Part shown: positions 10,817 through 20,880 of the stretch, one piece after another
How positions within the stretch are numbered: the first letter of the stretch is position 1
Layout: each line of letters opens with the position of its first letter
From: Demequinaceae bacterium
GTDB lineage: Bacteria > Actinomycetota > Actinomycetes > Actinomycetales > Demequinaceae
Direction: 5' to 3'
DNA: 64,000 nucleotides
Assembly: GCA_016933155.1 (NCBI GenBank)
Contig: JAFGBM010000010.1
Coordinates: 1-64,000, forward strand
Notes under the pieces: generated by a model
The model's database searches: none
Told to the model about the DNA's origin: nothing
Seen by the model: only the letters and a program-made list of their open reading frames with translations
Translations under genes and position numbers: made by a program

Positions 10817-13323
10817 CAGGACTCACTTCCTTTGACGCTGACCGTGTCGCCGTGCGCGACCCCAAGGGTGCGCGCAACCGTCGAACCGGGCGAGTTCATG
10901 GGCAGCCACACCACTCCGTCGACCATACCGGGAGTGACGGCAAGGGGAAGCGAGATGGTTCCCCGTCCCGGCCCGGATACCTTCAGGACTCTGCCCTCGA
11001 TCCCGAGGGCGGCGACGGTCGCCGGGCTCATGCGGGCCACGGGAACCCTCGCCGTGCCAGCGAGGAACGGTTCTCCGTCCTGCAGTGAACCCTGATCGAT
11101 GAGCGCGTGCCAGGTGGCGAGCGTCGTCGCCTTTGCCCGGCGAGCAGCTTCCGCCGCGCTCGGGCCCGACGCGGAGGGAGGTGGGGGCCGGAGGGAGTCG
11201 TCGATTGGGATACGGGCAAGCTCGGCGGTGACGGCCTCGACCGTCGGGGTTCCCAGGGTCACCCCCATTTCCCGGGCGAGCATGTCGAGCACCCGGTGAT
11301 CCGATAGCGCCGAAGTCTGCAACGCAGCCGTGAACGGTCGGAGACGACCCTCCCAGTTCACGAAGGTCCCCGCCTTCTCCGAGGAGGGTGCGACGGGGAA
11401 GACCACGTCGGCGTGGGCCGTGACGTCGCTTAGCCGAACCTCGAGGCTGACCAGGAACGGCGCCTTCGCGATGCCGTTGGCCAACGTCTTGGGAAGATCG
11501 GAGAGGGTCAACCCGCCGACGACAAGACCGGAAAGCCCTCCGGAACTCGCCAACCCCAGGATGTCGTAGGCGGCCCGTCCGGGAGCAAGCGGAAGACCGG
11601 ACACCCCCCACACACGAGCGACACCCTCCCGGGCCTCCGCGGACTGGGCCGACGAACCGCCTGGGAGCAGCCCGGGAAGGGCTCCGGCCTCGACGGCCCC
11701 TCTCTCCCCGGCCCGTCGAGGGATCCACGCAAGACGCGCCCCCGTCCGGTCCGCGAGGGCGACGGCGGCCGTGAAGCCCCCTGGGACCCCGGCGAGGCGT
11801 TCGCCGACGACCAAGACCGCGCCCTCCTGGGAGAGCCCGTCGAAGACGTCGCCCACGGTCCCGGATCCCCGTCGGATGGAATCCAGGGCGGCCCCCTCCA
11901 GCCCCGGAACGGTCGGGACGAGGGTGGCATCGAGCTTGGCATTCCCGCGCGAGACGAACGGGGCGAACGTGAACACCTTTTGACGACCTCGGGCCTTCCG
12001 GAGCCGGAGGAAGACGACCCCACCCTCGTCCTCCGGCTCGAATCCGATGAGCGCGACGACGGGGGCCGCCTCCAGGTCGGCGAACGTCACCCCCAGCCCG
12101 GAACCCGCCACCCGCGAACCGAGGAAGGCCTCCTCCTCGTCGCCGGCGATCCGGCTCCGCGCGTCGACGTCATTAGTCCCGAGGACCACCCTGGCGAACT
12201 TCTGGTAGGCATAGGCGTCCTCGAGCGTCACCCGGCCTCCGGGAAGGACCCCGACACCCTTCGATCGTGCACCCGACACGGCCTCACGCAGCCCGTCGGC
12301 CGCACGGGCGAGGGCCTCAGGCCAGGTGGCCTCCCTGAGTTCGCCGTCCTCGCCCCTGACCAGCGGTCGGGTGATCCGATCGTCGAGCGATGACCAGGGA
12401 AACGCGAAGCGATCCTTGTCGGTGATCCATTCCTCGTTGACCTCCGGGTCGTTCCCCGCCAGGACGCGGAGAACCTTCCCCCGCCGGTGCTCGATGGCGA
12501 TCGCGCTGCCGGAGGAATCGTGTCCCGCGATCGAGGGGGACGCGACCAGGTCGAAGGGGCGAGCCCGGAACCGATATCCGGCGGAGGTCAGCGCCCCGAC
12601 GGGACAGATCTGGATCGTGTTTCCGGAGAAGTAGGAGGAGAAAGGGCGCCCGGACTCGTCCTCGGCGGCGAGCCCGGTCGGCGCGTATCCGTCGAAGTCG
12701 AGGACCTCCGGGTCGAAAGCCCCGACCTGGGAGCGAGCCCCCCGCTCCTGAAGCTCGATGAAGGGATCGCCCGAGATCTGATCGGAGAAGCGGGTGCACC
12801 GCTGGCAAAGGATGCACCGTTCGCGATCGAGAAGGATCTCCGTCGAAAGGGTGAGGGGCTTCTCAAAGGTCCGCTTGGCCTCCGTGAATCGGCTGTCGGC
12901 CTGCCCCGTGGTCATGGCCTGGTTTTGGAGGGGGCATTCGCCCCCCTTGTCGCACACCGGGCAATCCAGCGGGTGGTTGATAAGGAGGAGCTCCATGATG
13001 CCCCTCTGGGCTCGCTCGGCAACCTTGGACGTTACCTGGGTGCGGACGACCATGCCCTCAGTGAGAACCATCGAGCACGAGGTCTGAGGCTTGAGATAGG
13101 GGCGCAACTTGCCGTCCGGGCCCGGCTCGGCGATCTCCACCAGGCATTGGCGGCATGCCCCTGCGGGCTCCAGAAGCGGATGGTCACAGAATCGGGGAAT
13201 CTCGATGCCGATCGACTCCGCCGCCCGAATGATGAGGGTGCCTGGGGGAACCGTCACCCGTATACCATCGATGATCGCCGTCACGGTCGGGGGGGTCATG
13301 GCCCATTCCTGCTTCACGGTCAC
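10816..13323 (-). CDS. nuoG: NADH-quinone oxidoreductase subunit G
   Basis: Large iron-sulfur subunit of the NADH module (835 aa). The N-terminal ferredoxin domain ligates [2Fe-2S] N1b through Cys46/57/60/83. Next comes the His-Cys3 site (His117, Cys121, Cys124, Cys130), then a [4Fe-4S] site (Cys170/173/176 and Cys240), followed by the molybdopterin-oxidoreductase-like domain that has lost its cofactor role in NuoG. The frame is open for another 153 nt upstream. GTG 13323 is chosen because GGAGG stands 9 nt ahead and the start overlaps the nuoF stop as GTGA. Confidence 0.95.
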   Translation of the reverse strand: MTVKQEWAMTPPTVTAIIDGIRVTVPPGTLIIRAAESIGIEIPRFCDHPLLEPAGACRQCLVEIAEPGPDGKLRPYLKPQTSCSMVLTEGMVVRTQVTSKVAERAQRGIMELLLINHPLDCPVCDKGGECPLQNQAMTTGQADSRFTEAKRTFEKPLTLSTEILLDRERCILCQRCTRFSDQISGDPFIELQERGARSQVGAFDPEVLDFDGYAPTGLAAEDESGRPFSSYFSGNTIQICPVGALTSAGYRFRARPFDLVASPSIAGHDSSGSAIAIEHRRGKVLRVLAGNDPEVNEEWITDKDRFAFPWSSLDDRITRPLVRGEDGELREATWPEALARAADGLREAVSGARSKGVGVLPGGRVTLEDAYAYQKFARVVLGTNDVDARSRIAGDEEEAFLGSRVAGSGLGVTFADLEAAPVVALIGFEPEDEGGVVFLRLRKARGRQKVFTFAPFVSRGNAKLDATLVPTVPGLEGAALDSIRRGSGTVGDVFDGLSQEGAVLVVGERLAGVPGGFTAAVALADRTGARLAWIPRRAGERGAVEAGALPGLLPGGSSAQSAEAREGVARVWGVSGLPLAPGRAAYDILGLASSGGLSGLVVGGLTLSDLPKTLANGIAKAPFLVSLEVRLSDVTAHADVVFPVAPSSEKAGTFVNWEGRLRPFTAALQTSALSDHRVLDMLAREMGVTLGTPTVEAVTAELARIPIDDSLRPPPPSASGPSAAEAARRAKATTLATWHALIDQGSLQDGEPFLAGTARVPVARMSPATVAALGIEGRVLKVSGPGRGTISLPLAVTPGMVDGVVWLPMNSPGSTVARTLGVAHGDTVSVKGSES

Positions 13324-14636
13324 GCGTCCGCCTCCTTCGCCCCAGGGCTTGAGAAGAGAGCGGTCTGGCGGGGATCGAAGGGGCATCCATGGCCGTCGAT
13401 GTGGGCCGCGTACTCGGCCTTGAAGTGCTCGAGGGAGGACACGATGGTCATGGTCGCCCCGTCCCCGAGGGCGCACAGGCTCCGACCCCGGATCGAGGTG
13501 CAGGTCTCAAGCAGGCGGTCGAGGTCCGCCCGGGTTCCCTTGCCCTTCTCGATCCGGTCGAGGACCTGGGTCAGCCAGAAGGTGCCCTCCCGGCACGGCG
13601 TGCATTTGCCGCACGATTCGTGCCGATAGAAGTCCGTCCACCGGGCGACGGCCCGGACGACGCAGGCAGTGTCGTCGAAGACCTGGATTCCCCGTGTCCC
13701 GAGTTGGGATCCGACGGCCCCGACCGATTCGTGATCGAGGGGGACGTCCAGGTGCTTGACCGTGAGGAGCTCGGACGACGAGCCCCCGGGAGTCCAGAAC
13801 TTCAGACGCCGTCCCGGCCTCATACCCCCGGCGGCCTGGATCAACTCCCGGAGGGTGATCCCGAAGGGCGCCTCGTACTGTCCGGGCCGGTTGACGTGCC
13901 CTGAAAGCGAGAAGAAGGCGTGCCCCTTCGCGTCCCTGGTCCCCATCGAAGCGAACCAGGCCGCTCCCCTGCCCAGGATGCCCGGCAAAGAGGCGATCGT
14001 CTCCACGTTGTTGATGATGGTCGGGCGGGAGTACAGCCCCGAGACCGCCGGATACGGGGGCCGGAGGCGGGGCTGGCCCCGGTAGCCCTCGAGCGACGAC
14101 AACAGCGCCGTCTCCTCCCCGCAGATATAGGCCCCCGCCCCAGCGTGAAGAGTCACCTCGAGGTCCAATCCGCTCCCCAAGATGTTCCGCCCCAGGTATC
14201 CCTTGGCGCGAGCCTCGTCGAGCGCCTGAAGCAGCCTGCGGTGGACGTGGACGACTTCACCCCTCAGATAGATGAAGGCCTGCCGGACCCCGGTCGCGTA
14301 GGCGGCGATCACCAACCCCTCCAGAAGGAGATGGGGAGAGGCCATCAACAAGGGGACGTCCTTGCAGGTTCCGGGTTCGGATTCGTCCGCGTTGACGACG
14401 AGGTACCGGGGGCCGCCGTCGTCCGGAGGGAGATATCCCCACTTCGCCGCCGTGGCGAAGCCCGCCCCCCCGCGGCCCCTCAACCCCGAATCCTTGACGA
14501 CCCTGATCACGTCGGCGGGGGCGGACTTCAGGGCCTTCGCGAGGGCGACGTAGCCCCCACCGGACTCGTATGTCTCGAGGGTCCACGACCGGGGCTCAGC
14601 CCATCGACTACTGAGGACAGGGGTGAGGGCGGTCAC
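13320..14636 (-). CDS. nuoF: NADH-quinone oxidoreductase subunit F
   Basis: NADH-binding flavoprotein subunit (438 aa), entry point for electrons. The NADH/FMN glycine-rich motif [16 protein letters not shown], the [12 protein letters not shown] segment and the [14 protein letters not shown] loop are present. The N3 [4Fe-4S] ligands lie in [13 protein letters not shown], with a fourth Cys further on in the SLCALGD segment. GTG 14636 overlaps the nuoE stop (GTGA). Confidence 0.97.
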   Translation of the reverse strand: MTALTPVLSSRWAEPRSWTLETYESGGGYVALAKALKSAPADVIRVVKDSGLRGRGGAGFATAAKWGYLPPDDGGPRYLVVNADESEPGTCKDVPLLMASPHLLLEGLVIAAYATGVRQAFIYLRGEVVHVHRRLLQALDEARAKGYLGRNILGSGLDLEVTLHAGAGAYICGEETALLSSLEGYRGQPRLRPPYPAVSGLYSRPTIINNVETIASLPGILGRGAAWFASMGTRDAKGHAFFSLSGHVNRPGQYEAPFGITLRELIQAAGGMRPGRRLKFWTPGGSSSELLTVKHLDVPLDHESVGAVGSQLGTRGIQVFDDTACVVRAVARWTDFYRHESCGKCTPCREGTFWLTQVLDRIEKGKGTRADLDRLLETCTSIRGRSLCALGDGATMTIVSSLEHFKAEYAAHIDGHGCPFDPRQTALFSSPGAKEADA

Positions 14637-15283
14637 GATGCCGCCCCCTTCCTGCCGCCATCGGTCTCGAGCCCGGCCAATGAGGCGGGGCCCGCCGAGG
14701 GGCCTTCGTTCGCGCGACCGTCACCGAAGCCGGCGAGGATCCTGGAAACCTCCTTGAAGGTGCAGACCTTGTCGGCTCCCCTCGTGGGTGTCACGTCCTT
14801 GCCCGCCCTCAGGTCATCGACGAGTTCCTTGACGCTCTCCGGAGTCTGGTTGTCGAAGTACTCCCAGTTGACCATGACCACCGGGGCGTAGTCGCAGGCC
14901 GCGTTGCACTCGAGCCGCTCGAGGGTGATCTTGCCATCGCGGGTCGTCCCGTGGTGATCGACCCCGACGTGGTCCCTCAAGGCCTCCCAGATGGCGTCTC
15001 CCCCCATGAGTGCACAGAGGGTGTTGGTGCACACGCCGACGTGATACTCGCCTGCCGGCCTCCGCCGGAGCTGGGTGTAGAAGGTCGCAACCGCGCTCAC
15101 CTCGGCGGTCCCGACGTCGAGCGTCTCAGCACAGAAGGCGATCCCGTCCGGTGAGACGAAGCCTTCCTCCGATTGGACGAGGTGGAGAAGCGGCAGAATG
15201 GCCGACCGCTTCATGGGATAGCGGGCCAGGATTCTCTGCGCGTCTTTGTCCAGGCGAGCCCTCGCCTCGTCCGAATAGGTCAC
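14633..15283 (-). CDS. nuoE: NADH-quinone oxidoreductase subunit E
   Basis: Thioredoxin-fold subunit carrying [2Fe-2S] cluster N1a, ligated by Cys85, Cys90, Cys126 and Cys130 (VCTNTLC and [10 protein letters not shown]). About 216 aa, with a low-complexity Gly/Ala C-terminal tail. GTG 15283 is the real start: it overlaps the nuoD stop as GTGA, whereas the upstream open frame lies inside nuoD. Confidence 0.95.
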   Translation of the reverse strand: MTYSDEARARLDKDAQRILARYPMKRSAILPLLHLVQSEEGFVSPDGIAFCAETLDVGTAEVSAVATFYTQLRRRPAGEYHVGVCTNTLCALMGGDAIWEALRDHVGVDHHGTTRDGKITLERLECNAACDYAPVVMVNWEYFDNQTPESVKELVDDLRAGKDVTPTRGADKVCTFKEVSRILAGFGDGRANEGPSAGPASLAGLETDGGRKGAAS

Positions 15284-16602
15284 CGATCCACCCCCCCCAA
15301 GACGGGATCGAGCGAGGCGAGCGCGACGACGACGTCGGCCAACTGGCCTCCCTCGCACAGGAGCGACAGCGCCTGCAGGTTGTTGAACGACGGGTCGCGG
15401 AAGTGGGCCCGATAAGGCTTCGTCCCGCCGTCGGAGACGAGGTGGACGCCCAGTTCGCCCCGTGGGGCCTCGACGGTCTGCCACACCTGCCCGGCGGGCA
15501 CCCGGAAGCCCTGCGTCACCAGCTTGAAGTGGTGGATGAGCGCCTCCATCGACGTGCCCATGATGGTTCGGATGTGCTCAAGGGAGTTGCCCTGCCCGTC
15601 CGGCCCGAGCGTCAACTGGGCCGGCCAGGCGATCTTCTTGTCGGCGATCATCACCGGCCCCGGCTCGGCCTCGAGCCGATCAGCGCATTGGGAGATGATC
15701 TTGAGGGACTCGTAGACCTCCTCGATCCTGAGGACGGTCCGGGAGAAGGCGTCGGCGTCGTCGCTGACGGGCACCTGGAAGTCGTAGGTCTCATACCCAC
15801 AGTAGGGCGTCGCCTTGCGAACGTCGTAGGGCAGACCGGCGGAGCGGAGAAGGGGTCCAGTGATCCCCAGGGTCATGCATCCTGAGAGGTTGAGGTTGGC
15901 GATGCCCTTGGTACGCGAGAGGAAGAAGGGGTTCTTCAGCATGAGGTCGGACAACTCGCCGATCTTGGCCTTCATCTTGCCGTCGAACGCCCGGATCTCG
16001 TCGATGATTGCTTCCGGCGCATCGACGGCGACGCCCCCCGGACGGATATAGGCGTTGTTCATCCTGAGGCCCGAGATGGCCTCGATGATTCGGAGTGCGT
16101 CCTCTCGGGCGAGGAATGCCGTCGTCATGATTGTGGTGGCCCCCAGCTCGTTCCCTCCGGCGCCAAGGGACACGAGGTGCGAGGAGATGCGGTTGAGTTC
16201 CATCATCAGGATCCTGAGAACGCTCGCGCGCGCGGGGACGTCGTCCGTCACCCCGAGGAGTTTCTCGACCCCGAGGCAGAAGACGGTCTCCTGGAACATC
16301 GAGGAGAGGTAGTCCATCCGGGTGCAGAAGGTCGGCCCCTGCGACCAGGTCCTCCACTCCATGTTCTTCTCGATCCCGGTGTGGAGGTAGCCGACCCCGG
16401 CCCGGGCCTCGGTGATGAGCTCACCCTCGATCTCGAGCATGACCCTGAGGACCCCGTGGGTGGAGGGGTGTTGGGGCCCCATGTTGACGACGATCCTCTG
16501 GGCGCCCAGTCGGGCGGCCTCCTCCACCACGTCGCTCCAGTCGGCCCCCTCGGCTGTGAACTCGGGGACCTCATGGGCGGACCCTGTCGCATGAGCCGTC
16601 AT
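15280..16602 (-). CDS. nuoD: NADH-quinone oxidoreductase subunit D
   Basis: 49-kDa-type subunit that forms the quinone-reduction pocket with NuoB (440 aa). It shows [34 protein letters not shown] and the C-terminal [14 protein letters not shown] motif. ATG 16602 overlaps the nuoC stop (ATGA); an open frame continues upstream through nuoC but lacks homology. It is separate from nuoC, not a NuoCD fusion. Confidence 0.97.
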   Translation of the reverse strand: MTAHATGSAHEVPEFTAEGADWSDVVEEAARLGAQRIVVNMGPQHPSTHGVLRVMLEIEGELITEARAGVGYLHTGIEKNMEWRTWSQGPTFCTRMDYLSSMFQETVFCLGVEKLLGVTDDVPARASVLRILMMELNRISSHLVSLGAGGNELGATTIMTTAFLAREDALRIIEAISGLRMNNAYIRPGGVAVDAPEAIIDEIRAFDGKMKAKIGELSDLMLKNPFFLSRTKGIANLNLSGCMTLGITGPLLRSAGLPYDVRKATPYCGYETYDFQVPVSDDADAFSRTVLRIEEVYESLKIISQCADRLEAEPGPVMIADKKIAWPAQLTLGPDGQGNSLEHIRTIMGTSMEALIHHFKLVTQGFRVPAGQVWQTVEAPRGELGVHLVSDGGTKPYRAHFRDPSFNNLQALSLLCEGGQLADVVVALASLDPVLGGVDR

Positions 16603-17288
16603 CGGGACTGCCTCCGCTCGTCCGGCGGCGGGACAGTGCCCCCTTTGTACTCGACCGGGATCCCCCCCAACGGGTAGTCCTTCCTCTGGGGGTGCCCGAT
16701 CCAGTCGTCCGGCATGGCGATACGCGCCAGAGAGGGGTGGTCGTCGAAGACGATCCCGAAGAAGTCGTAGGTCTCGCGCTCGTGCCAGTTGTTGGCCGGG
16801 TAGACCGAGGTCGTCGACGGGATGTGCGGATCCGCGTCGGGCACCGCCACCTCCAGCCGGAGACGCCGGTCGTGGGTGATGGACGTCAGGTGGTAGACGG
16901 CGTGGAGTTCCCTGCCTGTATCGGCCGGATAGTGGACCCCGCTGACCCCGAGGGAGAGCTCGAACCGCAGATCCTGGTCGTCCCGGAGATGCCGGCAAAC
17001 CTCGACGATGGAGTCCCGGGCGATGACGAGGGTGAGTTCGCCCTGGTCGACGACGACGGCTTCGATCGCCGTCGTGGCATGCTTCCCGAGCAACTCCTCG
17101 AGCACATCGACGACGCCGTCGAACCACTCTCCGTAGGGGCGGGAGGACGGGCCGGGCATCGTCGCACGGCGCACCAGTCCCCCGTATCCCGATGTCGTTC
17201 CCGAGCCCATGCCCTTTCGGACGGGAAGCAAGGTGAGGGGGGGCCTCGCCCCTGGGTCGGGCGCCGAAAGGCCCTTCTCGGCGCTCAC
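16599..17288 (-). CDS. nuoC: NADH-quinone oxidoreductase subunit C
   Basis: 30-kDa-type peripheral subunit of complex I. The family signature is near the C-terminus: [20 protein letters not shown] followed by [16 protein letters not shown] place the start at GTG 17288, where it overlaps the nuoB stop as GTGA, giving 229 aa with a Pro-rich N-terminus. ATG 17210 would also give an intact core domain but leaves a 74-nt gap and has only a weak ribosome-binding site. Confidence 0.93.
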   Translation of the reverse strand: MSAEKGLSAPDPGARPPLTLLPVRKGMGSGTTSGYGGLVRRATMPGPSSRPYGEWFDGVVDVLEELLGKHATTAIEAVVVDQGELTLVIARDSIVEVCRHLRDDQDLRFELSLGVSGVHYPADTGRELHAVYHLTSITHDRRLRLEVAVPDADPHIPSTTSVYPANNWHERETYDFFGIVFDDHPSLARIAMPDDWIGHPQRKDYPLGGIPVEYKGGTVPPPDERRQSR

Positions 17289-17836
17289 CGGAGCAGCCCC
17301 TTCATCTCGGAGGTGGGGAGGGCCGCAAGGGCGGCCTCCTCGACGGCTTTGGCGATCTCCCTGCGGTGAGCCCCGAGGGGGGTCTTCTTCGCGTGCTCCT
17401 TGATCGCCATGAGGGCGCCCAGGAGCATCTCGGGACGAGGCGGACATCCGGGCAGGTAGATGTCCACCGGGACGACGTGATCGACCCCTTGGACGATCGC
17501 GTAGTTGTTGAACATGCCGCCGGACGATGCGCACACGCCCATCGCCAGGACCCACTTCGGCTCGGACATCTGGTCGTACACCTGGCGAAGGACGGGTGCC
17601 ATCTTCTGGCTCAGCCGGCCGGCGACGATCATCAAGTCCGCTTGGCGGGGGGAGCTCCGGAAGACCTCCGAACCGATGCGGGCGATGTCGAAACGGGGAC
17701 CTCCGGTGGCCATCATCTCGATGGAGCAACAGGCCAGGCCGAAGGTGACCGGCCAGATGGACGCGCCCCGCGCCCAGCCGACCACATCCTCGACCGTTCC
17801 GGTCAGGAACGACGGCATGCTCTCCTCAAGACCCAT
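17285..17836 (-). CDS. nuoB: NADH-quinone oxidoreductase subunit B
   Basis: Subunit carrying terminal cluster N2, the direct electron donor to menaquinone. The [4Fe-4S] ligands are the unusual tandem Cys36-Cys37 ([11 protein letters not shown]), Cys102 (MGVCASSGG) and Cys131 ([10 protein letters not shown]). 183 aa, full length. Lies 6 nt after nuoA. Confidence 0.97.
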   Translation of the reverse strand: MGLEESMPSFLTGTVEDVVGWARGASIWPVTFGLACCSIEMMATGGPRFDIARIGSEVFRSSPRQADLMIVAGRLSQKMAPVLRQVYDQMSEPKWVLAMGVCASSGGMFNNYAIVQGVDHVVPVDIYLPGCPPRPEMLLGALMAIKEHAKKTPLGAHRREIAKAVEEAALAALPTSEMKGLLR

Positions 17837-17842
17837 GCGCCC

Positions 17843-18211
17843 CTACCAATCGAACCCCCCGCGTCGCCACTCGTACACGAAGGGCACGGTGATCAACGCG
17901 AGGAAGGACAGGATCGCGACGAGGCCGAATAGGGAGAGGCGTTCATAGGCGATCGCCCATGGGTAGAGGAAGACGATCTCGATGTCGAACACGATGAAGG
18001 TCATGGCGATGAGGTAGTACCTGATCGGGACCCGGCCTCCGCCGGCGGCTCCTGGCGTTGCCTCCATCCCGCTCTCGTAGGGAGACAGCTTGGCCTTGTT
18101 GTACCGATGGGGACCGATGAAACGGCTGACGACAACCCCGGCGACGGCCAGCGCCGTGGCCACGCCGATCATGACGAGGATGGGCACATAGGGATTCATA
18201 TGCTCAGTCAC
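17843..18211 (-). CDS. nuoA: NADH-quinone oxidoreductase subunit A
   Basis: First structural gene of complex I: a 122-aa membrane subunit with three helices and the conserved segments YESGMEATPG and FIVFDIEIVFLYPWA. GTG 18211 has a perfect AGGAGG eight to nine nt upstream. It follows the reductase gene by only 36 nt with no obvious promoter in between, so the complex I genes may be transcribed from the promoter at 19529-19534. Confidence 0.97.
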   Translation of the reverse strand: MTEHMNPYVPILVMIGVATALAVAGVVVSRFIGPHRYNKAKLSPYESGMEATPGAAGGGRVPIRYYLIAMTFIVFDIEIVFLYPWAIAYERLSLFGLVAILSFLALITVPFVYEWRRGGFDW

Positions 18212-18247
18212 GCGGTTCCTCCTATCGCAGTCATCATCGGGACGCCG

Positions 18248-19522
18248 TCATGCCGACGGTGCCATCCGCGCCAGGGTCGCGATCGTTCGGTCCGCCCAGT
18301 CGCCACCACGCGGCTCCCAAACGTCTGACAGCAGTTTATGGGTAAACCGCATCAGGGTTGGACGGGGAAGCCCGTATCTGGTGCACGCCTTCATGATGCT
18401 GGGGTGGTCGATGATCCGGGCGAAGACCCTGCCTAGCGTGTAGTAACCGCCGAGATCGTCCTTCAATGCGCGGGCATATCCCGCCAGCGCCCTGTCCCGC
18501 CGGCGATCATCCCGGGCGCCGTCCGCCTCGACGACCGCCTCGGCCAGGCGCCGGGCGGCCTGCATAGCGTAGGCGATGCCCTCCCCGTTGAACGGGTTGA
18601 CCATGCCCCCGCTGTCTCCGACGAGCGCAAGCCCGTCCCGATAGAAGGGCTGCCGGTTGAAGGCCATGGGGATGGCCGCCCCGGTGACCGTGCCCATCTC
18701 GGACCCCGGCTCGAGGCCCCAATCCCCCGTGGAACTCTCCACCCATCCGCGAAGAAGGGTCCGAGGCTCTATCCTGGGGGGCCGCCCCTTGCCGCTGAGT
18801 GTTCCGAGCCCGACGTTCACGGTGCCGTCCGACAGCGGAAAGATCCACCCATACCCGGGAAGGAGCTTGGATCGTCCGGGCTCCCCCGACCATATCTGGA
18901 GATGCCCCTCCATCCAATCGTCGCGTCTAGGCGTCGGATAGTAGGTCCGGACCGCGACGCCCATGGGCCGTCCCTTCTTGCGCTCCCGGCCGACGCCGAG
19001 GGCCAGGCGGGAGCTGACGCCGTCGGCGGCGACCACGAGCGGGGCCCGAAGGACCCGCTCCGGACCGGAGCGACCGTCTTCGGTGTTGCGGACGGTGACG
19101 CCCACGACCCTGCCCGATCGTTCGTCCCTGACGGTCCCCGTGACGGTTACCCCCTCGCAGAGTTGGGCACCCGTCTTGGACGCGTGCCGGGCGAGCGTCT
19201 CGTCCAGCCGAGTCCGCGGGAAGGTGAGTCCGTACGAGGGAAAAGTCGTCGTTTCCGGCCATGGGAATTCGATCCGGTGCCCGCCCCCCACGATCCTGAT
19301 TCCCTTGTTCGCAAGCCACCCGTCTTCGGGTGGGGTCGGAACGCCCATCAGGTCCAGTTCCCTGACGGCGCGAGGGGTCAGGCCGTCCCCGCAAACCTTG
19401 TCCCTGGGGAATTGTGCCTTCTCCAGGACGACGACATCGAAGCCCTCCTTGGCGAGGTAGTGGGCTGCCGCACTTCCCCCGGGGCCTGCCCCCACGACCA
19501 GCACGTCTGCCTCGGTCCTCAC
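18248..19522 (-). CDS. Geranylgeranyl-reductase-family FAD enzyme (likely menaquinone tail reductase)
   Basis: FAD-dependent reductase of the digeranylgeranylglycerophospholipid reductase / MenJ group (424 aa), which saturates double bonds in polyprenyl chains. Visible are the N-terminal dinucleotide fold GAGPGGS (11-17), the family motif PRDKVCGDG (39-47), and the C-terminal FAD motif GDSGGMVNPFNGEGIAYAM. Beside nuoA and in the same transcription unit as a prenyl diphosphate synthase, the best inference is partial hydrogenation of the menaquinone tail, as by mycobacterial MenJ. Archaeal-type lipid reduction is unlikely in this setting. The GTG start is leaderless: TAGTCT ends 6 nt upstream. 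Confidence 0.85.
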   Translation of the reverse strand: MRTEADVLVVGAGPGGSAAAHYLAKEGFDVVVLEKAQFPRDKVCGDGLTPRAVRELDLMGVPTPPEDGWLANKGIRIVGGGHRIEFPWPETTTFPSYGLTFPRTRLDETLARHASKTGAQLCEGVTVTGTVRDERSGRVVGVTVRNTEDGRSGPERVLRAPLVVAADGVSSRLALGVGRERKKGRPMGVAVRTYYPTPRRDDWMEGHLQIWSGEPGRSKLLPGYGWIFPLSDGTVNVGLGTLSGKGRPPRIEPRTLLRGWVESSTGDWGLEPGSEMGTVTGAAIPMAFNRQPFYRDGLALVGDSGGMVNPFNGEGIAYAMQAARRLAEAVVEADGARDDRRRDRALAGYARALKDDLGGYYTLGRVFARIIDHPSIMKACTRYGLPRPTLMRFTHKLLSDVWEPRGGDWADRTIATLARMAPSA

Positions 19523-19528
19523 CCGCTC

Positions 19529-19534
19529 AGACTA
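19529..19534 (-). promoter_or_regulatory. -10 box for the reductase-nuo operon
   Basis: TAGTCT on the minus strand ends 6 nt before GTG 19522, the geometry of a leaderless transcript. Divergent with the menF promoter. Confidence 0.6.
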
Positions 19535-19596
19535 CGTCTCCGTCGGGCGATGGGAACAATCCTTTGGTCCCGCACCGCTCCCGCCATCGGACGATC

Positions 19597-19602
19597 TAGG
19601 GT
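19597..19602 (+). promoter_or_regulatory. -10 box for leaderless menF
   Basis: TAGGGT ends 6 nt before ATG 19609, with no Shine-Dalgarno in between. Confidence 0.6.
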
Positions 19603-19608
19603 GGACGC

Positions 19609-20880
19609 ATGAGCATTCAAGCCGAGCCGCACCTCGAACCCATCGTGGTGCGATCGGTCGAGATCTCCGATCCCGGCGACCTCATCCAAGCCCTCCCGGT
19701 TCCGGGTATTTCTTGGGTCCGACGCGGGGACGGAATGGTCGCCTGGGGGGAGGCTGCGCGGCTGGATGTCTCGGGGACGTCGCGCATCGTCGATGCGCAG
19801 CGATGGTGGAAGGCAATGTGCTCCCGGGCCATCGTCCGCGATGGCGTCGGGACAAGAGGGAGCGGCCTGGTGGCCTTCGGCTCCTTCTCCTTCTCGGCCG
19901 ACTCCGCGACCGCTGGGGCGATCGTCGTGCCGCAGTACATCCTCGGAAGGAGGGAAGGGCGAGCCTGGCTGACAATCGTCTCGACCGCGGCCACGATCTC
20001 GACCCCCAGCCTCAAGGACCTCCTGGGGGACACCTCCCCCTGTCTCCCCATCGGTCCGGTCGAGTTCTCTCCCGGAGATCCCGAGGCCTGGCGGGTCGCT
20101 GTTCTCAAGGCCGTCGGCCGTATCGAGGCGGGGGAGGTAGACAAGGTCGTCCTCGCCAGGGCCATCACCGCGGTGGCGGCCGCCCCTGTGGACGTGAGAA
20201 CCCTCCTGGCCTCTCTCGCGAGGGAATACCCCACATGCTGGACCTTCCACATCGACGGGATGGTCGGGGCGACCCCCGAGTTACTTGCCCGAGTCGATCG
20301 GGGGCTCGTCACGTCACGGGTCCTCGCCGGAACCATCCGGCCGACGGGGGACGAGACGGCCGACCTCGCCCATGCCGCCTCACTTGCCCGCTCATCGAAG
20401 GACCGAGAGGAGCACGAGTACGCCGTCGACTCCGTCACCCGCGTCTTGAATGAACACTGCAGTTCGATCAACGTGCCGGAGGCCCCGTCCGTCATGCATC
20501 TTCCCAACGTCATGCACCTCGTCACCGACGTCACGGGGGTCCTGGCCGACAACACCACGAGCCTCGACCTCGTTGCCGCCCTCCACCCCTCCGCGGCCGT
20601 CTGCGGGACACCGACGGATACGGCCGCCGCCCTCATCGCGAGGCTCGAGGGGCTGGATCGGGGACGCTACGCCGGGCCGGTCGGCTGGATCGACGCCGAA
20701 GGCGACGGAGAGTGGTGCATCGCCCTCAGGACCGCCGAGATCGACACAGCCGACCCGAGGAGTCTGAGGCTCTTCGCTGGCTGTGGGATCGTCGCCGCCT
20801 CCGATCCGGACGATGAATGGGCCGAGAGCGAGGCCAAGCTCGAACCCCTGCGTTCGGCGTTGGGACCGGATCAATCCTGA
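19609..20880 (+). CDS. menF: Isochorismate synthase
   Basis: Converts chorismate to isochorismate, the first committed step of menaquinone synthesis (423 aa). The chorismate-binding fold is complete: KVVLARAI, GATPELLARV, LAGTIRPTG, SSKDREEHEYAVDSV, LHPSAAVCGTP, and the final GRYAGPVGWID and LFAGCGIVAASDPDDEW segments with acidic Mg-binding residues. The men context favours MenF over a salicylate or siderophore enzyme. ATG 19609 is probably leaderless; the 3' end overlaps the convergent gene by 10 bp. Confidence 0.93.
   Translation: MSIQAEPHLEPIVVRSVEISDPGDLIQALPVPGISWVRRGDGMVAWGEAARLDVSGTSRIVDAQRWWKAMCSRAIVRDGVGTRGSGLVAFGSFSFSADSATAGAIVVPQYILGRREGRAWLTIVSTAATISTPSLKDLLGDTSPCLPIGPVEFSPGDPEAWRVAVLKAVGRIEAGEVDKVVLARAITAVAAAPVDVRTLLASLAREYPTCWTFHIDGMVGATPELLARVDRGLVTSRVLAGTIRPTGDETADLAHAASLARSSKDREEHEYAVDSVTRVLNEHCSSINVPEAPSVMHLPNVMHLVTDVTGVLADNTTSLDLVAALHPSAAVCGTPTDTAAALIARLEGLDRGRYAGPVGWIDAEGDGEWCIALRTAEIDTADPRSLRLFAGCGIVAASDPDDEWAESEAKLEPLRSALGPDQS

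Noticed and set aside
15280-17127. A longer nuoD (615 codons), and likewise longer nuoC, nuoE, nuoG and nuoJ frames
   Set aside because: The extensions lie inside the preceding gene in another frame and lack homology. The 4- to 8-bp coupled starts agree with family N-termini.
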